From Novosphingobium sp. CECT 9465 (GTDB taxonomy: Bacteria; Pseudomonadota; Alphaproteobacteria; Sphingomonadales; Sphingomonadaceae), in the NCBI RefSeq assembly GCF_920987055.1, contig NZ_CAKLBX010000001.1, positions 1,908,501-1,972,500 on the forward strand: a stretch of 64,000 nucleotides of DNA, in the 5' to 3' direction. How positions within the stretch are numbered: position 1 is the first letter of the stretch; each line of letters begins with the position of its first letter. Made by a program: the position numbers and the translations under genes. The notes beneath the pieces are model-generated. The model made no database searches. It was not told the DNA's origin and saw nothing but the letters and a program-made list of their open reading frames with translations. This document shows, in pieces, positions 9,486-18,395 of this stretch.

Positions 9486-10719
9486 AACGCAGCACCTGAA
9501 CGGGGTCCGTGCTCGCCGCCTTCATCGCGGGGTAAAGCGTGGCAAGAAAGCTTAATACCAGCGCCATCACGCTGATCGTAGCGATCTCGACCGGATCGGA
9601 CCGGCTGGGCAGTTCGGTCAGAAAACGGATCGAGGGGTCCCACAGGTTCTGCCCGGTAACGAACTGGATGGCATTGACGATGGGCTGCCGGAAAAACAGG
9701 AACACGAAGCCCAGCGCCAGACCTGACACCGTGCCAAGCGCGCCGATCACGAAACCGATCGTGACGAAGACCTTGAGCAACGATTTACGGGTGGCACCCA
9801 TCGTGCGCAGGATCGCGATGTCGCGCGTCTTGGCGCGGACCAGCATGATCAGCGAAGAAAGAATATTGAACACCGCCACCAGCACGATGATCGACAGTAC
9901 GATGAACATGGCGATCCGCTCCACCGCCAGCGCTTCGAACAGGCTGGCGTTGATCGTCTTCCAGTCGGTGATGACCGCCTGCCCCGCCAGTTGCTGCTTG
10001 AGCGGACCGAGCGTCTCCATCACCGTGTCGGCATCGGTCGTGGTAACCTCGATCATGCCGATCGTGTCGCCGGTGAGAAGCAGCGTCTGCGCATCCTGGA
10101 TGGGCATGACGACATAGGCCTGATCGTAGTCATAGACGCCAACCTCGAACAGCGCCGAAACGGTATAGGCGATTTCACGCGGGACAGTGCCGAACGGGGT
10201 GGAACGGCCCTGCGGATTGATGATCGTGATGGTATCGCCGACCCGCGCGCCAAGATTTTCGGCAAGACGGGCGCCGAGCGCGACATTGCTGGCCCCCGGA
10301 CGCAGCGAGGCAATCACGCCATCGACGCGCTTTTCCTCAAGCCGCTTGATATCGCCATCGGTATTGCCGCGCACGAGGATCGCCTCGACACGACCGTTGA
10401 AGCTGGCAAGCAGCGGCTGTTCGATCAGCGGCGAGGCATGGGTAACCCCTTCCGTCTGCTGGACCCGCTTGAGGATGTCCTGCCAGTTGTCGAGCCTGCC
10501 ACCATAGGCCTGGATGATCGCGTGGCCATTCAGCCCCACGATCTTGTCGAGCAGTTCGGCGCGGAACCCATTCATCACGCTCATCACGATGACCAGCGCG
10601 GCGACGCCGAGCATGACCGCAACAAGGCTAATTCCCGCTACAAGCGCGATGAACGCTTCCCCCCGGCCCGGCAACATGTAGCGCTTGGCGATAGTCCATT
10701 CGAACGGAGAGAGGATCAA
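9478..10719 (-). CDS. lolC: Lipoprotein-releasing ABC transporter permease (LolC/LolE type)
   Basis: About 413 residues with the FtsX/MacB topology: one N-terminal membrane helix ([18 protein letters not shown]), a large periplasmic domain from about residue 55 to 265, and three C-terminal helices. The family N-terminus is (M)[14 protein letters not shown], which here is encoded from a TTG at 10719 with AAAGGG seven bases upstream. A longer reading to 10890 exists but adds a sequence without family resemblance. Alphaproteobacteria often have a single permease of this type working as a homodimer with LolD. Confidence 0.92.
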   Translation of the reverse strand: MILSPFEWTIAKRYMLPGRGEAFIALVAGISLVAVMLGVAALVIVMSVMNGFRAELLDKIVGLNGHAIIQAYGGRLDNWQDILKRVQQTEGVTHASPLIEQPLLASFNGRVEAILVRGNTDGDIKRLEEKRVDGVIASLRPGASNVALGARLAENLGARVGDTITIINPQGRSTPFGTVPREIAYTVSALFEVGVYDYDQAYVVMPIQDAQTLLLTGDTIGMIEVTTTDADTVMETLGPLKQQLAGQAVITDWKTINASLFEALAVERIAMFIVLSIIVLVAVFNILSSLIMLVRAKTRDIAILRTMGATRKSLLKVFVTIGFVIGALGTVSGLALGFVFLFFRQPIVNAIQFVTGQNLWDPSIRFLTELPSRSDPVEIATISVMALVLSFLATLYPAMKAASTDPVQVLRYE

Positions 10720-10852
10720 GCAGCAGCCCTTTACGGAAGCGGTTGGCCAGTGCGGCGCGGCAGGATGTAGGGCTGTCCGCATCAAACGGCAATGGCCTGC
10801 GAATTCCGCCTCCATCAAGCCGCGCCTTGGCAGGCCGTCGTGGGGCAATGGT

Positions 10853-11791
10853 TCAGTGAACCAATGGTTCCTGCAGTCCCAAGCGCGCAAGCTGTTCGCG
10901 CATGTGCCGCAATTCGGCCATGCGGCGTGAACGTTCGCAGGCGACCGGGAGACCCGCGAGCACGGTTATGCCGACATAGAGTTGGAAGAACTGGATGCGA
11001 TCGCCATATGCGATGTCCATCAGCGCGATCGGTCCCATGTCCAACGCGGTCAGCGCACCACCGATTGCGATCAGCACAACAGGCATCGGCGCGACCATGG
11101 ATTCATCGAGCACTGCAGCACCGACAACGACGAACAGCAGCGGAAATACCAGCAGTGCCCGCATGTCCAGCACGAACACGATCGTCGTCAACAGCGCAAA
11201 CAGGCCCAGGACCAATATGGCAAAGGGCCGGTCCGCCACGCTGGGCAAACAACTGCGTCCGCGTGACCATCGTCCGTAAACGAAGCGAAACACCGGAAGG
11301 CAGGTGATCAATCCGAGCGAATGTCCGATGATCCAGTGCGTGAAGTTTTCCAGAATCGGCACATCCGCTGTCAGATGCGCGACGATCGTTGCCACCGCAC
11401 CGCTCGCCAAGGGCGTGATCAGGCCGATACCGATATAGAAGCCTGCGATCCATTCCAATGTTTCGGCCGGCCAGAACGCTATTGAAATTCTGCGCATGAC
11501 AAGGGCGGCCGCCGACGCTTCGACGATATTTATGGCTGCCAGGGGAATGGACGCTGCCCAGCCGAGGCCAAACAGGCCGGTTGCGAGCATGCTGGCAATG
11601 CCGCAAGCCACCAGCCACGGCCCCCAGCGCTCCTCAGGCATGGCCACCAACCGTCCGGCCAATTGCGCGCCTGCAACCCAGACCATCGCTACGCCGCCAG
11701 AGAAGCGGGCAAAACTTATCGTCAGCGCCGCAAGGGCGAAGAACACGATGCCCACGCCAACGGGACTCGCAAGGAAACGGGCGAAGCGCAT
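10853..11791 (-). CDS. MASE1-domain integral membrane protein without output domain
   Basis: 312 residues, almost entirely membrane helices (about eight), for example GVGIVFFALAALTIS near the N-terminus and FAILVLGLFALLTTIV in the middle. The pattern with FW..(G/A)..ANA-like cytoplasmic turns matches the MASE1 integral sensor domain, which normally precedes a GGDEF/EAL or kinase domain. Here the protein ends soon after the last helix with a short basic and charged tail (ERSRRMAELRHMREQLARLG). It may sense a ligand and act through a partner, or be the remnant of a larger signalling protein. It is divergent from purF. Confidence 0.7.
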   Translation of the reverse strand: MRFARFLASPVGVGIVFFALAALTISFARFSGGVAMVWVAGAQLAGRLVAMPEERWGPWLVACGIASMLATGLFGLGWAASIPLAAINIVEASAAALVMRRISIAFWPAETLEWIAGFYIGIGLITPLASGAVATIVAHLTADVPILENFTHWIIGHSLGLITCLPVFRFVYGRWSRGRSCLPSVADRPFAILVLGLFALLTTIVFVLDMRALLVFPLLFVVVGAAVLDESMVAPMPVVLIAIGGALTALDMGPIALMDIAYGDRIQFFQLYVGITVLAGLPVACERSRRMAELRHMREQLARLGLQEPLVH

Positions 11792-11993
11792 AGTTCCATA
11801 TCTGACGGCAGATGGTTAAGATTTCATCACGAAGCGCCCGGCATCCGGCACTCGTTTGTGCCAAGACATGCTTGTCGACAAGTGATTGCCACCGCCATGC
11901 TCAAGCTTGCCCTTGCTATCCGCAGCAAACGTCGCCATTTGGGCGCCAGCAGTTGGCCGGTGCTTTTGCGCCCACGCGAGTCCACGTCGACCC

Positions 11994-13484
11994 ATGACTT
12001 TACAGAACGAATTTCTCGACCGCGCACCCTGGGACATCGGTGCCGATGATGACAAGCTGCGCGAAGAGTGCGGCATCTTCGGTGTACTGGGCGTTCGTGA
12101 CGCTGCTGCGACAGTAGCACTTGGCCTTCACGCCTTGCAGCATCGCGGGCAGGAAGCGGTTGGCATCACCAGCTTCGATGGACAGGAGTTCTATTCGCGC
12201 AAGGGCATCGGCCATGTCGCGGCGAACTTTTCGACCGGATCGGCCATTGCAGAGCTGCCAGGCACGATGGCTTCGGGCCACGTGCGCTATTCGACAACCG
12301 GCGGCGCGGGTTTGCGCAATGTGCAGCCTCTGTTTGCCGATCTTGCCTCTGGCGGGTTCTCCATCGCGCACAACGGCAATATTTCGAACGCCATGTTCCT
12401 GAAGCGCGATCTGGTGCAGAAAGGCGCAATCTTCCAGTCGACGTCCGATACGGAGGTGATCATCCACCTCGTCGCGACCAGTCGCTATCCGACCCTGCTT
12501 GACCGCTTCGTCGATGCGCTCCGCCTTGTAGAAGGCGCTTATTCGCTGATCTGCATGACACCCGAAGGCATGATCGCCTGCCGCGATCCGTTGGGCATCC
12601 GCCCGCTGGTGATGGGCATGATGGGCGATGCGGTTGTGTTCGCTTCGGAAACCGTGGCGCTTGACGTGGTCGGCGCGGATTTCGTGCGCGAGATCGAGCC
12701 GGGCGAACTCGTGCAGGTGGATCTTGACGGCAAGCTGCACAGCCACCGCCCATTCGGCAAGCCCGATGCGCGGCCCTGCATTTTCGAACACGTCTATTTC
12801 AGCCGCCCGGATTCGATCATGGGTGGCCGCTCGGTCTATCAGGTGCGCAAGGAAATCGGCGCGCAACTGGCCATCGAAAGCCCGGCGGATGCAGACCTTG
12901 TCATTCCGGTGCCCGACAGCGGCGTTCCCGCGGCTCTTGGTTATGCGCAAGCCTCCGGCATTCCGTTCGAACTGGGGATCATCCGTTCGCATTATGTCGG
13001 TCGCACGTTCATCCAGCCTTCGGATGGTGCCCGCAATGCAGACGTGAAGCGCAAACACAATGCCAACCGCGCGCTTGTGGCGGGCAAGCGGATCGTGCTG
13101 ATCGACGATTCGATCGTACGCGGCACCACCAGCCTCAAGATCGTGCAGATGATGCGCGATGCAGGCGCCGCCGAAGTGCACATGCGCATTGCCAGCCCGC
13201 CGACCGAGCATTCGTGCTTCTATGGCGTCGATACGCCGGAACGCTCTAAGCTGCTGGCCGCGCGCATGGACGTGCAGGCCATGGCCGACTTCATCCATGC
13301 AGACAGCCTTGCCTTCGTGTCGATTGACGGGCTTTATCGCGCGGTCGGCGAGGCGCAGCGCAACAATGCCTGCCCGCAATATTGCGACGCATGCTTTTCA
13401 GGCGAATACCCGACCCGCCTTACCGATCTGGGCGATCGCGACGATGCAGCCCAGCTTTCGTTCCCGGTCGAAAAGGTCGCCTGA
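11994..13484 (+). CDS. purF: Amidophosphoribosyltransferase
   Basis: 496 residues, catalysing the first committed step of purine synthesis (PRPP + glutamine to phosphoribosylamine). The class II glutaminase domain begins at the catalytic Cys26 in EECGIFGVLG, implying removal of a 25-residue propeptide. The PRTase motif is VLIDDSIVRGTT. Four cysteines in the positions used by the Bacillus-type iron-sulfur form are present (PCIFEHVYFSRPDS, HSCFYGVD and the pair in QYCDACFSGEYPT), so an oxygen-sensitive 4Fe-4S cluster is expected. The ATG at 11994 was chosen over an upstream ATG because it gives the expected propeptide. The SDR gene follows with no gap. Confidence 0.96.
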   Translation: MTLQNEFLDRAPWDIGADDDKLREECGIFGVLGVRDAAATVALGLHALQHRGQEAVGITSFDGQEFYSRKGIGHVAANFSTGSAIAELPGTMASGHVRYSTTGGAGLRNVQPLFADLASGGFSIAHNGNISNAMFLKRDLVQKGAIFQSTSDTEVIIHLVATSRYPTLLDRFVDALRLVEGAYSLICMTPEGMIACRDPLGIRPLVMGMMGDAVVFASETVALDVVGADFVREIEPGELVQVDLDGKLHSHRPFGKPDARPCIFEHVYFSRPDSIMGGRSVYQVRKEIGAQLAIESPADADLVIPVPDSGVPAALGYAQASGIPFELGIIRSHYVGRTFIQPSDGARNADVKRKHNANRALVAGKRIVLIDDSIVRGTTSLKIVQMMRDAGAAEVHMRIASPPTEHSCFYGVDTPERSKLLAARMDVQAMADFIHADSLAFVSIDGLYRAVGEAQRNNACPQYCDACFSGEYPTRLTDLGDRDDAAQLSFPVEKVA

Positions 13485-14204
13485 ATGAGCGGCCAGGGTC
13501 CGTTTGCCGGCCAGCTTGCACTGGTAACGGGGGCAAGCCGCGGCATCGGCGCGGCCACCGCGCGCGCATTGGGCGCAGCGGGCGCTCATGTGATCCTTGT
13601 GGCGCGCGCCGCCAAGGATCTTGAGAAGATCGAGCAGGAGATCTTCGACGCTGGCGGCAGCGCCACGATCGCGCCGGTCGATCTTGCCGAAGCCGATGGC
13701 ATCGCAAGGCTGGCAACCGCCATTTCCGGGCGCTGGGACGCGCTCGACATCATGGTCATCAACGCCGCCGCGTTCCCCACGCTGACCCCGGTCTGGCAGA
13801 TCGATCCGCGCGAGTTCAACAATGCCCTCACGCTCAACGTGCTGGCGACCCAGGCGCTGATCGCGGGCTTTGACGGCATGCTCAAGAAGAGCAAGGACGC
13901 CCGCGTGATCGGCGTGACCAGCAGCGTCGGCGCGGCTCCGCGTGCCTACTGGGCCGCTTATGGCTCATCGAAAGCCGCGTTCGACGTGCTGCTCGATTGC
14001 TACGGACAGGAAGTGCGCAATACGTCCGCCGTGCGCGTTGCCGTGGTAGACCCCGGCGCCACCCGCACCAAGATGCGGGCCAAGGCCTATCCGGGGGAAA
14101 AGCCCGAAAGCGTGAAGCCGCCGGAGGTGGTTGCCGACCGGATCGTGGCACTTCTTGGTGAACAGTTTGCCAGCCCCCACCGCGAGCGCGTTAACCACGC
14201 CTGA
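13485..14204 (+). CDS. Short-chain dehydrogenase/reductase
   Basis: 239 residues of the classical SDR family: cofactor motif TGASRGIGAATA near the N-terminus, NAA in the central sheet, catalytic Ser in TSSVG and the YGSSKAAFD active site (YxxxK). The ATG directly follows the purF stop, so the two are one transcriptional unit; this purF-SDR pairing is common in sphingomonads from memory. The substrate is unknown, and no neighbouring pathway genes suggest one. Confidence 0.88.
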   Translation: MSGQGPFAGQLALVTGASRGIGAATARALGAAGAHVILVARAAKDLEKIEQEIFDAGGSATIAPVDLAEADGIARLATAISGRWDALDIMVINAAAFPTLTPVWQIDPREFNNALTLNVLATQALIAGFDGMLKKSKDARVIGVTSSVGAAPRAYWAAYGSSKAAFDVLLDCYGQEVRNTSAVRVAVVDPGATRTKMRAKAYPGEKPESVKPPEVVADRIVALLGEQFASPHRERVNHA

Positions 14205-14299
14205 CAATCCCGAATTAACGCAGACGCGCGATTCTGGCGCCTGACCTTGCTGGCGCTGGCCGGCGGGGAAAAGGCAGATCGGTCGAGGGCGTTCGTTCT

Positions 14300-14659
14300 A
14301 TGGACACCGGCAATACGGACTGGAACACCGGCACGTACGGACAGGCCGCGCTGGAAGACCGATGTGCGCCGCGCCAACGCGTCAACATTCCCGCAACCCT
14401 GCGGCCATCGGGCGAACGTGGGTTCAAGACAGTGCTGACCGACCTTTCGCTTGGCGGGTTCTGCGCGAATTCGATGCAGCAGATGTTTCCCGGCAATCGC
14501 TGCTGGTTGACGCTCCAAGGCATGGAAGCCCTGCAGGCCGATGTGATCTGGTGGGACAGCGGACGCGTGGGCTGCGCCTTTGCGACACTGCTCAGCCCCA
14601 TCGTGCACGACAATATCCTGGCGCGTTATCGCGGCGACAGCGTATTCAGGCGCGCTTGA
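14300..14659 (+). CDS. PilZ domain protein
   Basis: A 119-residue single-domain protein. The cyclic-di-GMP binding signature is visible as RxxxR in PRQRVNIP followed by DLSLGGF ([D/N]xSxxG) about 27 residues later. Single-domain PilZ proteins act as c-di-GMP receptors that modulate motility, exopolysaccharide or cell-cycle partners. The last 14 bases overlap the convergent cfa gene. Confidence 0.85.
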   Translation: MDTGNTDWNTGTYGQAALEDRCAPRQRVNIPATLRPSGERGFKTVLTDLSLGGFCANSMQQMFPGNRCWLTLQGMEALQADVIWWDSGRVGCAFATLLSPIVHDNILARYRGDSVFRRA

Positions 14660-15926
14660 TAAGCGTAACCTGTGCGACATTGATTCCGCCGCCCCGGAAG
14701 CCGCCTTCGCAATACATCAGGTAATAGCGCCACAGATCCAGAAACTTGTGATCGAAGCCCGGCGGCAGCGCACCGGTCTCTACCGCGCGGTCAAGCGCTT
14801 CGCGCCAGACCCTGAGCGTTCGGGCGTAGTCCAGACCGAAATCGTGCTGGTCCTGCCATGCAAGTCCGCGTTCGGCCGCAAGCGCGCGAAATTCGCGCTC
14901 GCTGATCAGCAGTCCACCGGGAAAGACATAGGCCTGGATGAAATCGGCGCTGGCGGCATAGGCATCGAACAATTCATCCCGGATCGAGATATATTGCAGC
15001 GCCGCCCGCCCGCCCGGCTTCAGGCACCGTGCCAGGCAATCGAAATAGGACGGCCAGTATTCGCGGCCAACCGCCTCGACCATCTCGACGCTGGCAATTG
15101 CATCGAACTGGCCTTCTACATCGCGATAGTCCTGATGGCGGTATTCGATCCCCTGGAGCCGCGATCCGGCCAGTTCATCGCGCGCCCAATCGAGCTGCTC
15201 ATCCGAAAGGCTGATCCCGGTCACATGGGCACCGGTCGTTTCAGCAAGGCGCCTTGCAAGGTAGCCCCAGCCGCAACCTATTTCGAGGACCTTGCCGCCC
15301 GGCTTCAGGTTCAGCCTTGCGCCGAGCCGATCGACCTTGTTGGCCTGCGCCATTTCCAGCGATGCATCGGGTGCAATCCCGTCCCACAAGGCGCTCGAAT
15401 AGCTCATCGTCGGGTCGAGCCAGAGCCGGTAGAAATCATTGCCGAGATCGTAATGCGCGGCGATATTGCGCCGCGCCTGCGCGCGTGAATTGCGCCGCGC
15501 CATGTTGAGCAACCGCCCGGCCCAGCGCCATGGCCCCTTGGCACGGCCCGTATCGCCCAGCGTATCGGCATTGCGCATGAACAGGTCGAAAATGACGACC
15601 GGATCGGGGCTGTCCCATTCGCCCGCAACCCAGGCATCGTACCAGCCGATGGATCCCGCCGTGGCCAGCCGCACCAGTGCGTTCCAGCTTTTCAGATCAA
15701 TGCGCGCCGTTGGCCCGTCACCGCGCCCGCCCACCTTGCGCGACGATCCATCGGGCAAGGTTGCAAGGATTGTTCCGCTTGCAAGCCCCCGGTCGATCCG
15801 ATCCACTGCGGATGCAAACGATCCGGCGAACAGCCTGGCGATCCAGCGACCGGTGGCGGAAATATTCCGTCCCCCGGCGACCAGATGCCCCCCCCTGATT
15901 GGCGTCTGCGCGTTCATACCGGGCAT
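14646..15926 (-). CDS. cfa: Cyclopropane-fatty-acyl-phospholipid synthase family methyltransferase
   Basis: 426 residues. The N-terminal lipid-binding domain is followed by the typical AHYDLGNDFY and SYSSALW motifs, SAM motif I VLEIGCGWGYLA, and the C-terminal YFDLWRYY-like LDLWRYYLMYCEGGF. The enzyme transfers a methylene group from S-adenosylmethionine to cis double bonds of membrane phospholipid acyl chains. An in-frame ATG at residue 4 is an alternative start. It converges with the PilZ gene and starts 28 bases downstream of the photolyase gene, so a shared transcript with phr is possible; stress-linked expression would fit but is inference. Confidence 0.92.
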   Translation of the reverse strand: MPGMNAQTPIRGGHLVAGGRNISATGRWIARLFAGSFASAVDRIDRGLASGTILATLPDGSSRKVGGRGDGPTARIDLKSWNALVRLATAGSIGWYDAWVAGEWDSPDPVVIFDLFMRNADTLGDTGRAKGPWRWAGRLLNMARRNSRAQARRNIAAHYDLGNDFYRLWLDPTMSYSSALWDGIAPDASLEMAQANKVDRLGARLNLKPGGKVLEIGCGWGYLARRLAETTGAHVTGISLSDEQLDWARDELAGSRLQGIEYRHQDYRDVEGQFDAIASVEMVEAVGREYWPSYFDCLARCLKPGGRAALQYISIRDELFDAYAASADFIQAYVFPGGLLISEREFRALAAERGLAWQDQHDFGLDYARTLRVWREALDRAVETGALPPGFDHKFLDLWRYYLMYCEGGFRGGGINVAQVTLIKRA

Positions 15927-15954
15927 ATGCGTTGACCGGCCCTTGAGCGCAAGG

Positions 15955-17316
15955 TCACGCGTGCTTCATCTGGTCATGCGCGGCAAGCGCGCGCGCGCGC
16001 GCCTCGGCGTGGTCGATGATCCTGGCGGGATAGCTCCGCGGACGGACGGCGGGATCGTGGATCTTGTCGTCCGCAAGGTGGGCCAGTTCCGGCACCCAGC
16101 GGCGGATATAATCGGCGGCCTCGAACTTGGGGCTTTGCGTCAGTGGCGCCATGATCCGTACGAACATGTTGGAATCGACGCCCGTTCCCGCCGTCCACTG
16201 CCAGTTGACCGCGTTCGATCCATAATCGGCATCGACCAATGTATCCCAGAACCAGCGCTCCCCCTCGCGCCAGTCGATCAGCAGGTGCTTCACCAGAAAG
16301 CTCGCCGCGATCATGCGTACGCGATTGTGCATCCATCCGGTGTGCCACAATTCGCGCATCCCGGCATCCACGATCGGATAGCCCGTCCGGCCCTGCTGCC
16401 ACGCCTTGATGTCGGCAGCATCATCGCGCCATTGCAGGCGGTCGTAGGCATCGCGAGCGTTGCGAGTGCCGTAATCGGGGAATTGCGCGATCACGTTCTG
16501 CGCGTAATCACGCCAGCCCAGTTCGCCCAGAAACACATCGACCGACCCGCCCGCTTCGCCAATCCGGTGCCAGATCGTCGCAGGCGAAATTTCGCCGAAA
16601 TGCAGGTGTGCTGACAAGCGCGAAGTGCCTTGGATGGATGGCAGATTGCGACATTCGCCATAGCGCGCAGCCCGATCCACGAAATCTTCGAGGCGGGAAT
16701 GAGCGCCAGCCTCGCCCGGAGTCCATTCTTCGCGAAAACCGCCTGCCCAATCCGGGACGGTCGGCAGCAGCGACCAGTCGTTCAACGTCTCGCCGGTTGG
16801 CCAGACCTGCGGCGCATGGAGTTGCGCGGGTGCGGCCAAGGGGGCTGGTGGCGGCATGCGTTCGCGCAAGGCATGCCAGAACGGGGTGTATATCTTGTAG
16901 GGCGATCCGCTGCCGGTCCGCACGGAACCGGCGGGCGCAAGGTAATTGCCATCATGCAGCACAAGCCGGAACGTCTTGGCCACGGCCTTTTCGGCGTTGC
17001 GCCACCACGGTTCGTAATGATGCAGGGCGTGGACGGTGCGCGCGCCGGTTTCTCGCCGGATGGCCGCGAGTTCTTCATGGCATTTGCCACGCCGCAGGAT
17101 CAGGCGCGAACCCAGCTTGCGCAAGGCCGCGTCAAGACTGGCAAGGCTGTGATGGAGCCACCAGCGCGATGCTGCACCCATGCGGCGGTGCTTTGGCGTA
17201 TCGTCATCCAGCACGTAGACTGGAATCACCGGGCCATCGGCTGCGGCGCCCAGCAGCGCGGCCTGATCGGCAAGGCGGAGATCGCGACGAAACCAGACGA
17301 TGACGGGTGCGGACAT
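15955..17316 (-). CDS. phr: Deoxyribodipyrimidine photolyase
   Basis: 453 residues. The N-terminal antenna-binding domain begins VIVWFRRDLRLADQAAL, and the C-terminal FAD domain contains the family's WRDYAQNVI, MRELWHTGWMHNR and WQWTAGTGVDSN motifs. It repairs UV-induced cyclobutane pyrimidine dimers with blue light. The ATG at 17316 (MSAPVIVWFRRD) fits the family; a start 117 bases further upstream is open but adds unrelated sequence. It follows the metal-dependent hydrolase gene by 76 bases. Confidence 0.94.
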   Translation of the reverse strand: MSAPVIVWFRRDLRLADQAALLGAAADGPVIPVYVLDDDTPKHRRMGAASRWWLHHSLASLDAALRKLGSRLILRRGKCHEELAAIRRETGARTVHALHHYEPWWRNAEKAVAKTFRLVLHDGNYLAPAGSVRTGSGSPYKIYTPFWHALRERMPPPAPLAAPAQLHAPQVWPTGETLNDWSLLPTVPDWAGGFREEWTPGEAGAHSRLEDFVDRAARYGECRNLPSIQGTSRLSAHLHFGEISPATIWHRIGEAGGSVDVFLGELGWRDYAQNVIAQFPDYGTRNARDAYDRLQWRDDAADIKAWQQGRTGYPIVDAGMRELWHTGWMHNRVRMIAASFLVKHLLIDWREGERWFWDTLVDADYGSNAVNWQWTAGTGVDSNMFVRIMAPLTQSPKFEAADYIRRWVPELAHLADDKIHDPAVRPRSYPARIIDHAEARARALAAHDQMKHA

Positions 17317-17392
17317 TGCCTTGTCTTGGCCTCTGCGCGGGCCGCTTTCCACCCTTGCCGACATGCCCCTTGGTACAGGGTGCGGCGGAACG

Positions 17393-18364
17393 TCAGCGGT
17401 TTGCGACGGATTCCGCGCAGTGATTGCGATCAAGTGGAATCAACGCCTTCGCATTGAAACTTTCGCGCATTGCGGGCGCAGCAAAGCGTGCGTCGCCGAA
17501 TGTGACTTGCGCTGTGCAGCCCTGCCGCGAGACCGATGCAACCGGCATCTGCGACCAGTCGAGAAAGTCTCGGACCTCGGCGTTGGCAACCGCAGCGCGA
17601 TGGACAACGGGATTGGCCATGTTATCGGGCACCAGGGGCTGCACACCACGCAACATGGCGAGACCGGCCAGTGGATCGTATTGTGCACGGCCGATCATGC
17701 CATGTTCGCGCCAGATCACCTCACGCTGCCAGAAGCGGACCGGAGCCGGTGATGCAAAAACACGGTCCGGGTCGGGATACCCCGACGACATGCGCAGTGC
17801 ATCATCAGCCAGCAGCGAAATCCCGACGTTGAGGAGGATGAAGCCCAGCGCTGCGGCCAGCGCCGCTATCGCGGACCGGCCCATCGCCTGGCGCCGGGCG
17901 CTCCAGATACCAAGGCCGAGAAAAGCCAGCAGCCACGGCGATACGATGAACAGGGCGTCGGTGTGATACCAGCGGTCATCGAGCGGAGACATGAGTTGCA
18001 CCGCATAGACATTCTGAAGATCGAGCAACGGATGCGTCAGCGCGCCGAGGTAGCACAGTGCGACCAGCCAGCCGAAGTGTATCGGAGTTGCGCCTTCGGC
18101 AAGGCGACCATTGGCAGCCTGCCAGCGGTCTATCAGCCAGAGCAGCGCCGCCAGTACCGGCGGAAGCAGCAGCACCCCGCCGACCAGCCCGTGCGTGAAG
18201 CCCCGGTGCATGGCCAGCGGTGCCCACGGCACCCAGCCGAACAACACATCGATGTCCGGCATGTTGGCCGCCAGCACACAGGCAGCCAATCCCTTGCGGG
18301 TGCGGTGCTTGAGGCCGGTTTCGGCCAGCGCCCAGCCGACGAGGCTATGAGTCAGGTTATCCAG
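17393..18364 (-). CDS. Membrane-bound metal-dependent hydrolase (YdjM-like), apparent CTG start
   Basis: About 323 residues with several membrane helices in the first two thirds and a soluble C-terminus. The conserved N-terminus of this family, MDNLTHSLVG, is encoded here as CTG GAT AAC CTG ACT CAT, with CTG in the start position. GAGGAG lies six bases upstream of the CTG. The only nearby ATG (18368) is out of frame, two bases from GAGGAG, and hits a stop after three codons. Metal-ligand motifs follow: NMPDIDVL, HRGFTHGLVG and THPLLDLQN. The first conventional start in frame (TTG at 18289) would remove the conserved histidine motif. The substrate is unknown. It begins 31 bases after korB. Confidence 0.75.
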   Translation of the reverse strand: MDNLTHSLVGWALAETGLKHRTRKGLAACVLAANMPDIDVLFGWVPWAPLAMHRGFTHGLVGGVLLLPPVLAALLWLIDRWQAANGRLAEGATPIHFGWLVALCYLGALTHPLLDLQNVYAVQLMSPLDDRWYHTDALFIVSPWLLAFLGLGIWSARRQAMGRSAIAALAAALGFILLNVGISLLADDALRMSSGYPDPDRVFASPAPVRFWQREVIWREHGMIGRAQYDPLAGLAMLRGVQPLVPDNMANPVVHRAAVANAEVRDFLDWSQMPVASVSRQGCTAQVTFGDARFAAPAMRESFNAKALIPLDRNHCAESVANR

Positions 18365-18395
18365 ACATCGCTCCTCGTCGGTGATTTCTGCCGGA

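Noticed and set aside
10720..10890. Longer N-terminus for the LolC-type permease
   Set aside because: The added residues (HWFTEPLPHDGLPRRG) are unlike the family, which starts at ILSPFEW.
12000..13379. 459-codon open frame on the minus strand
   Set aside because: Antisense to purF; shadow of codon bias.
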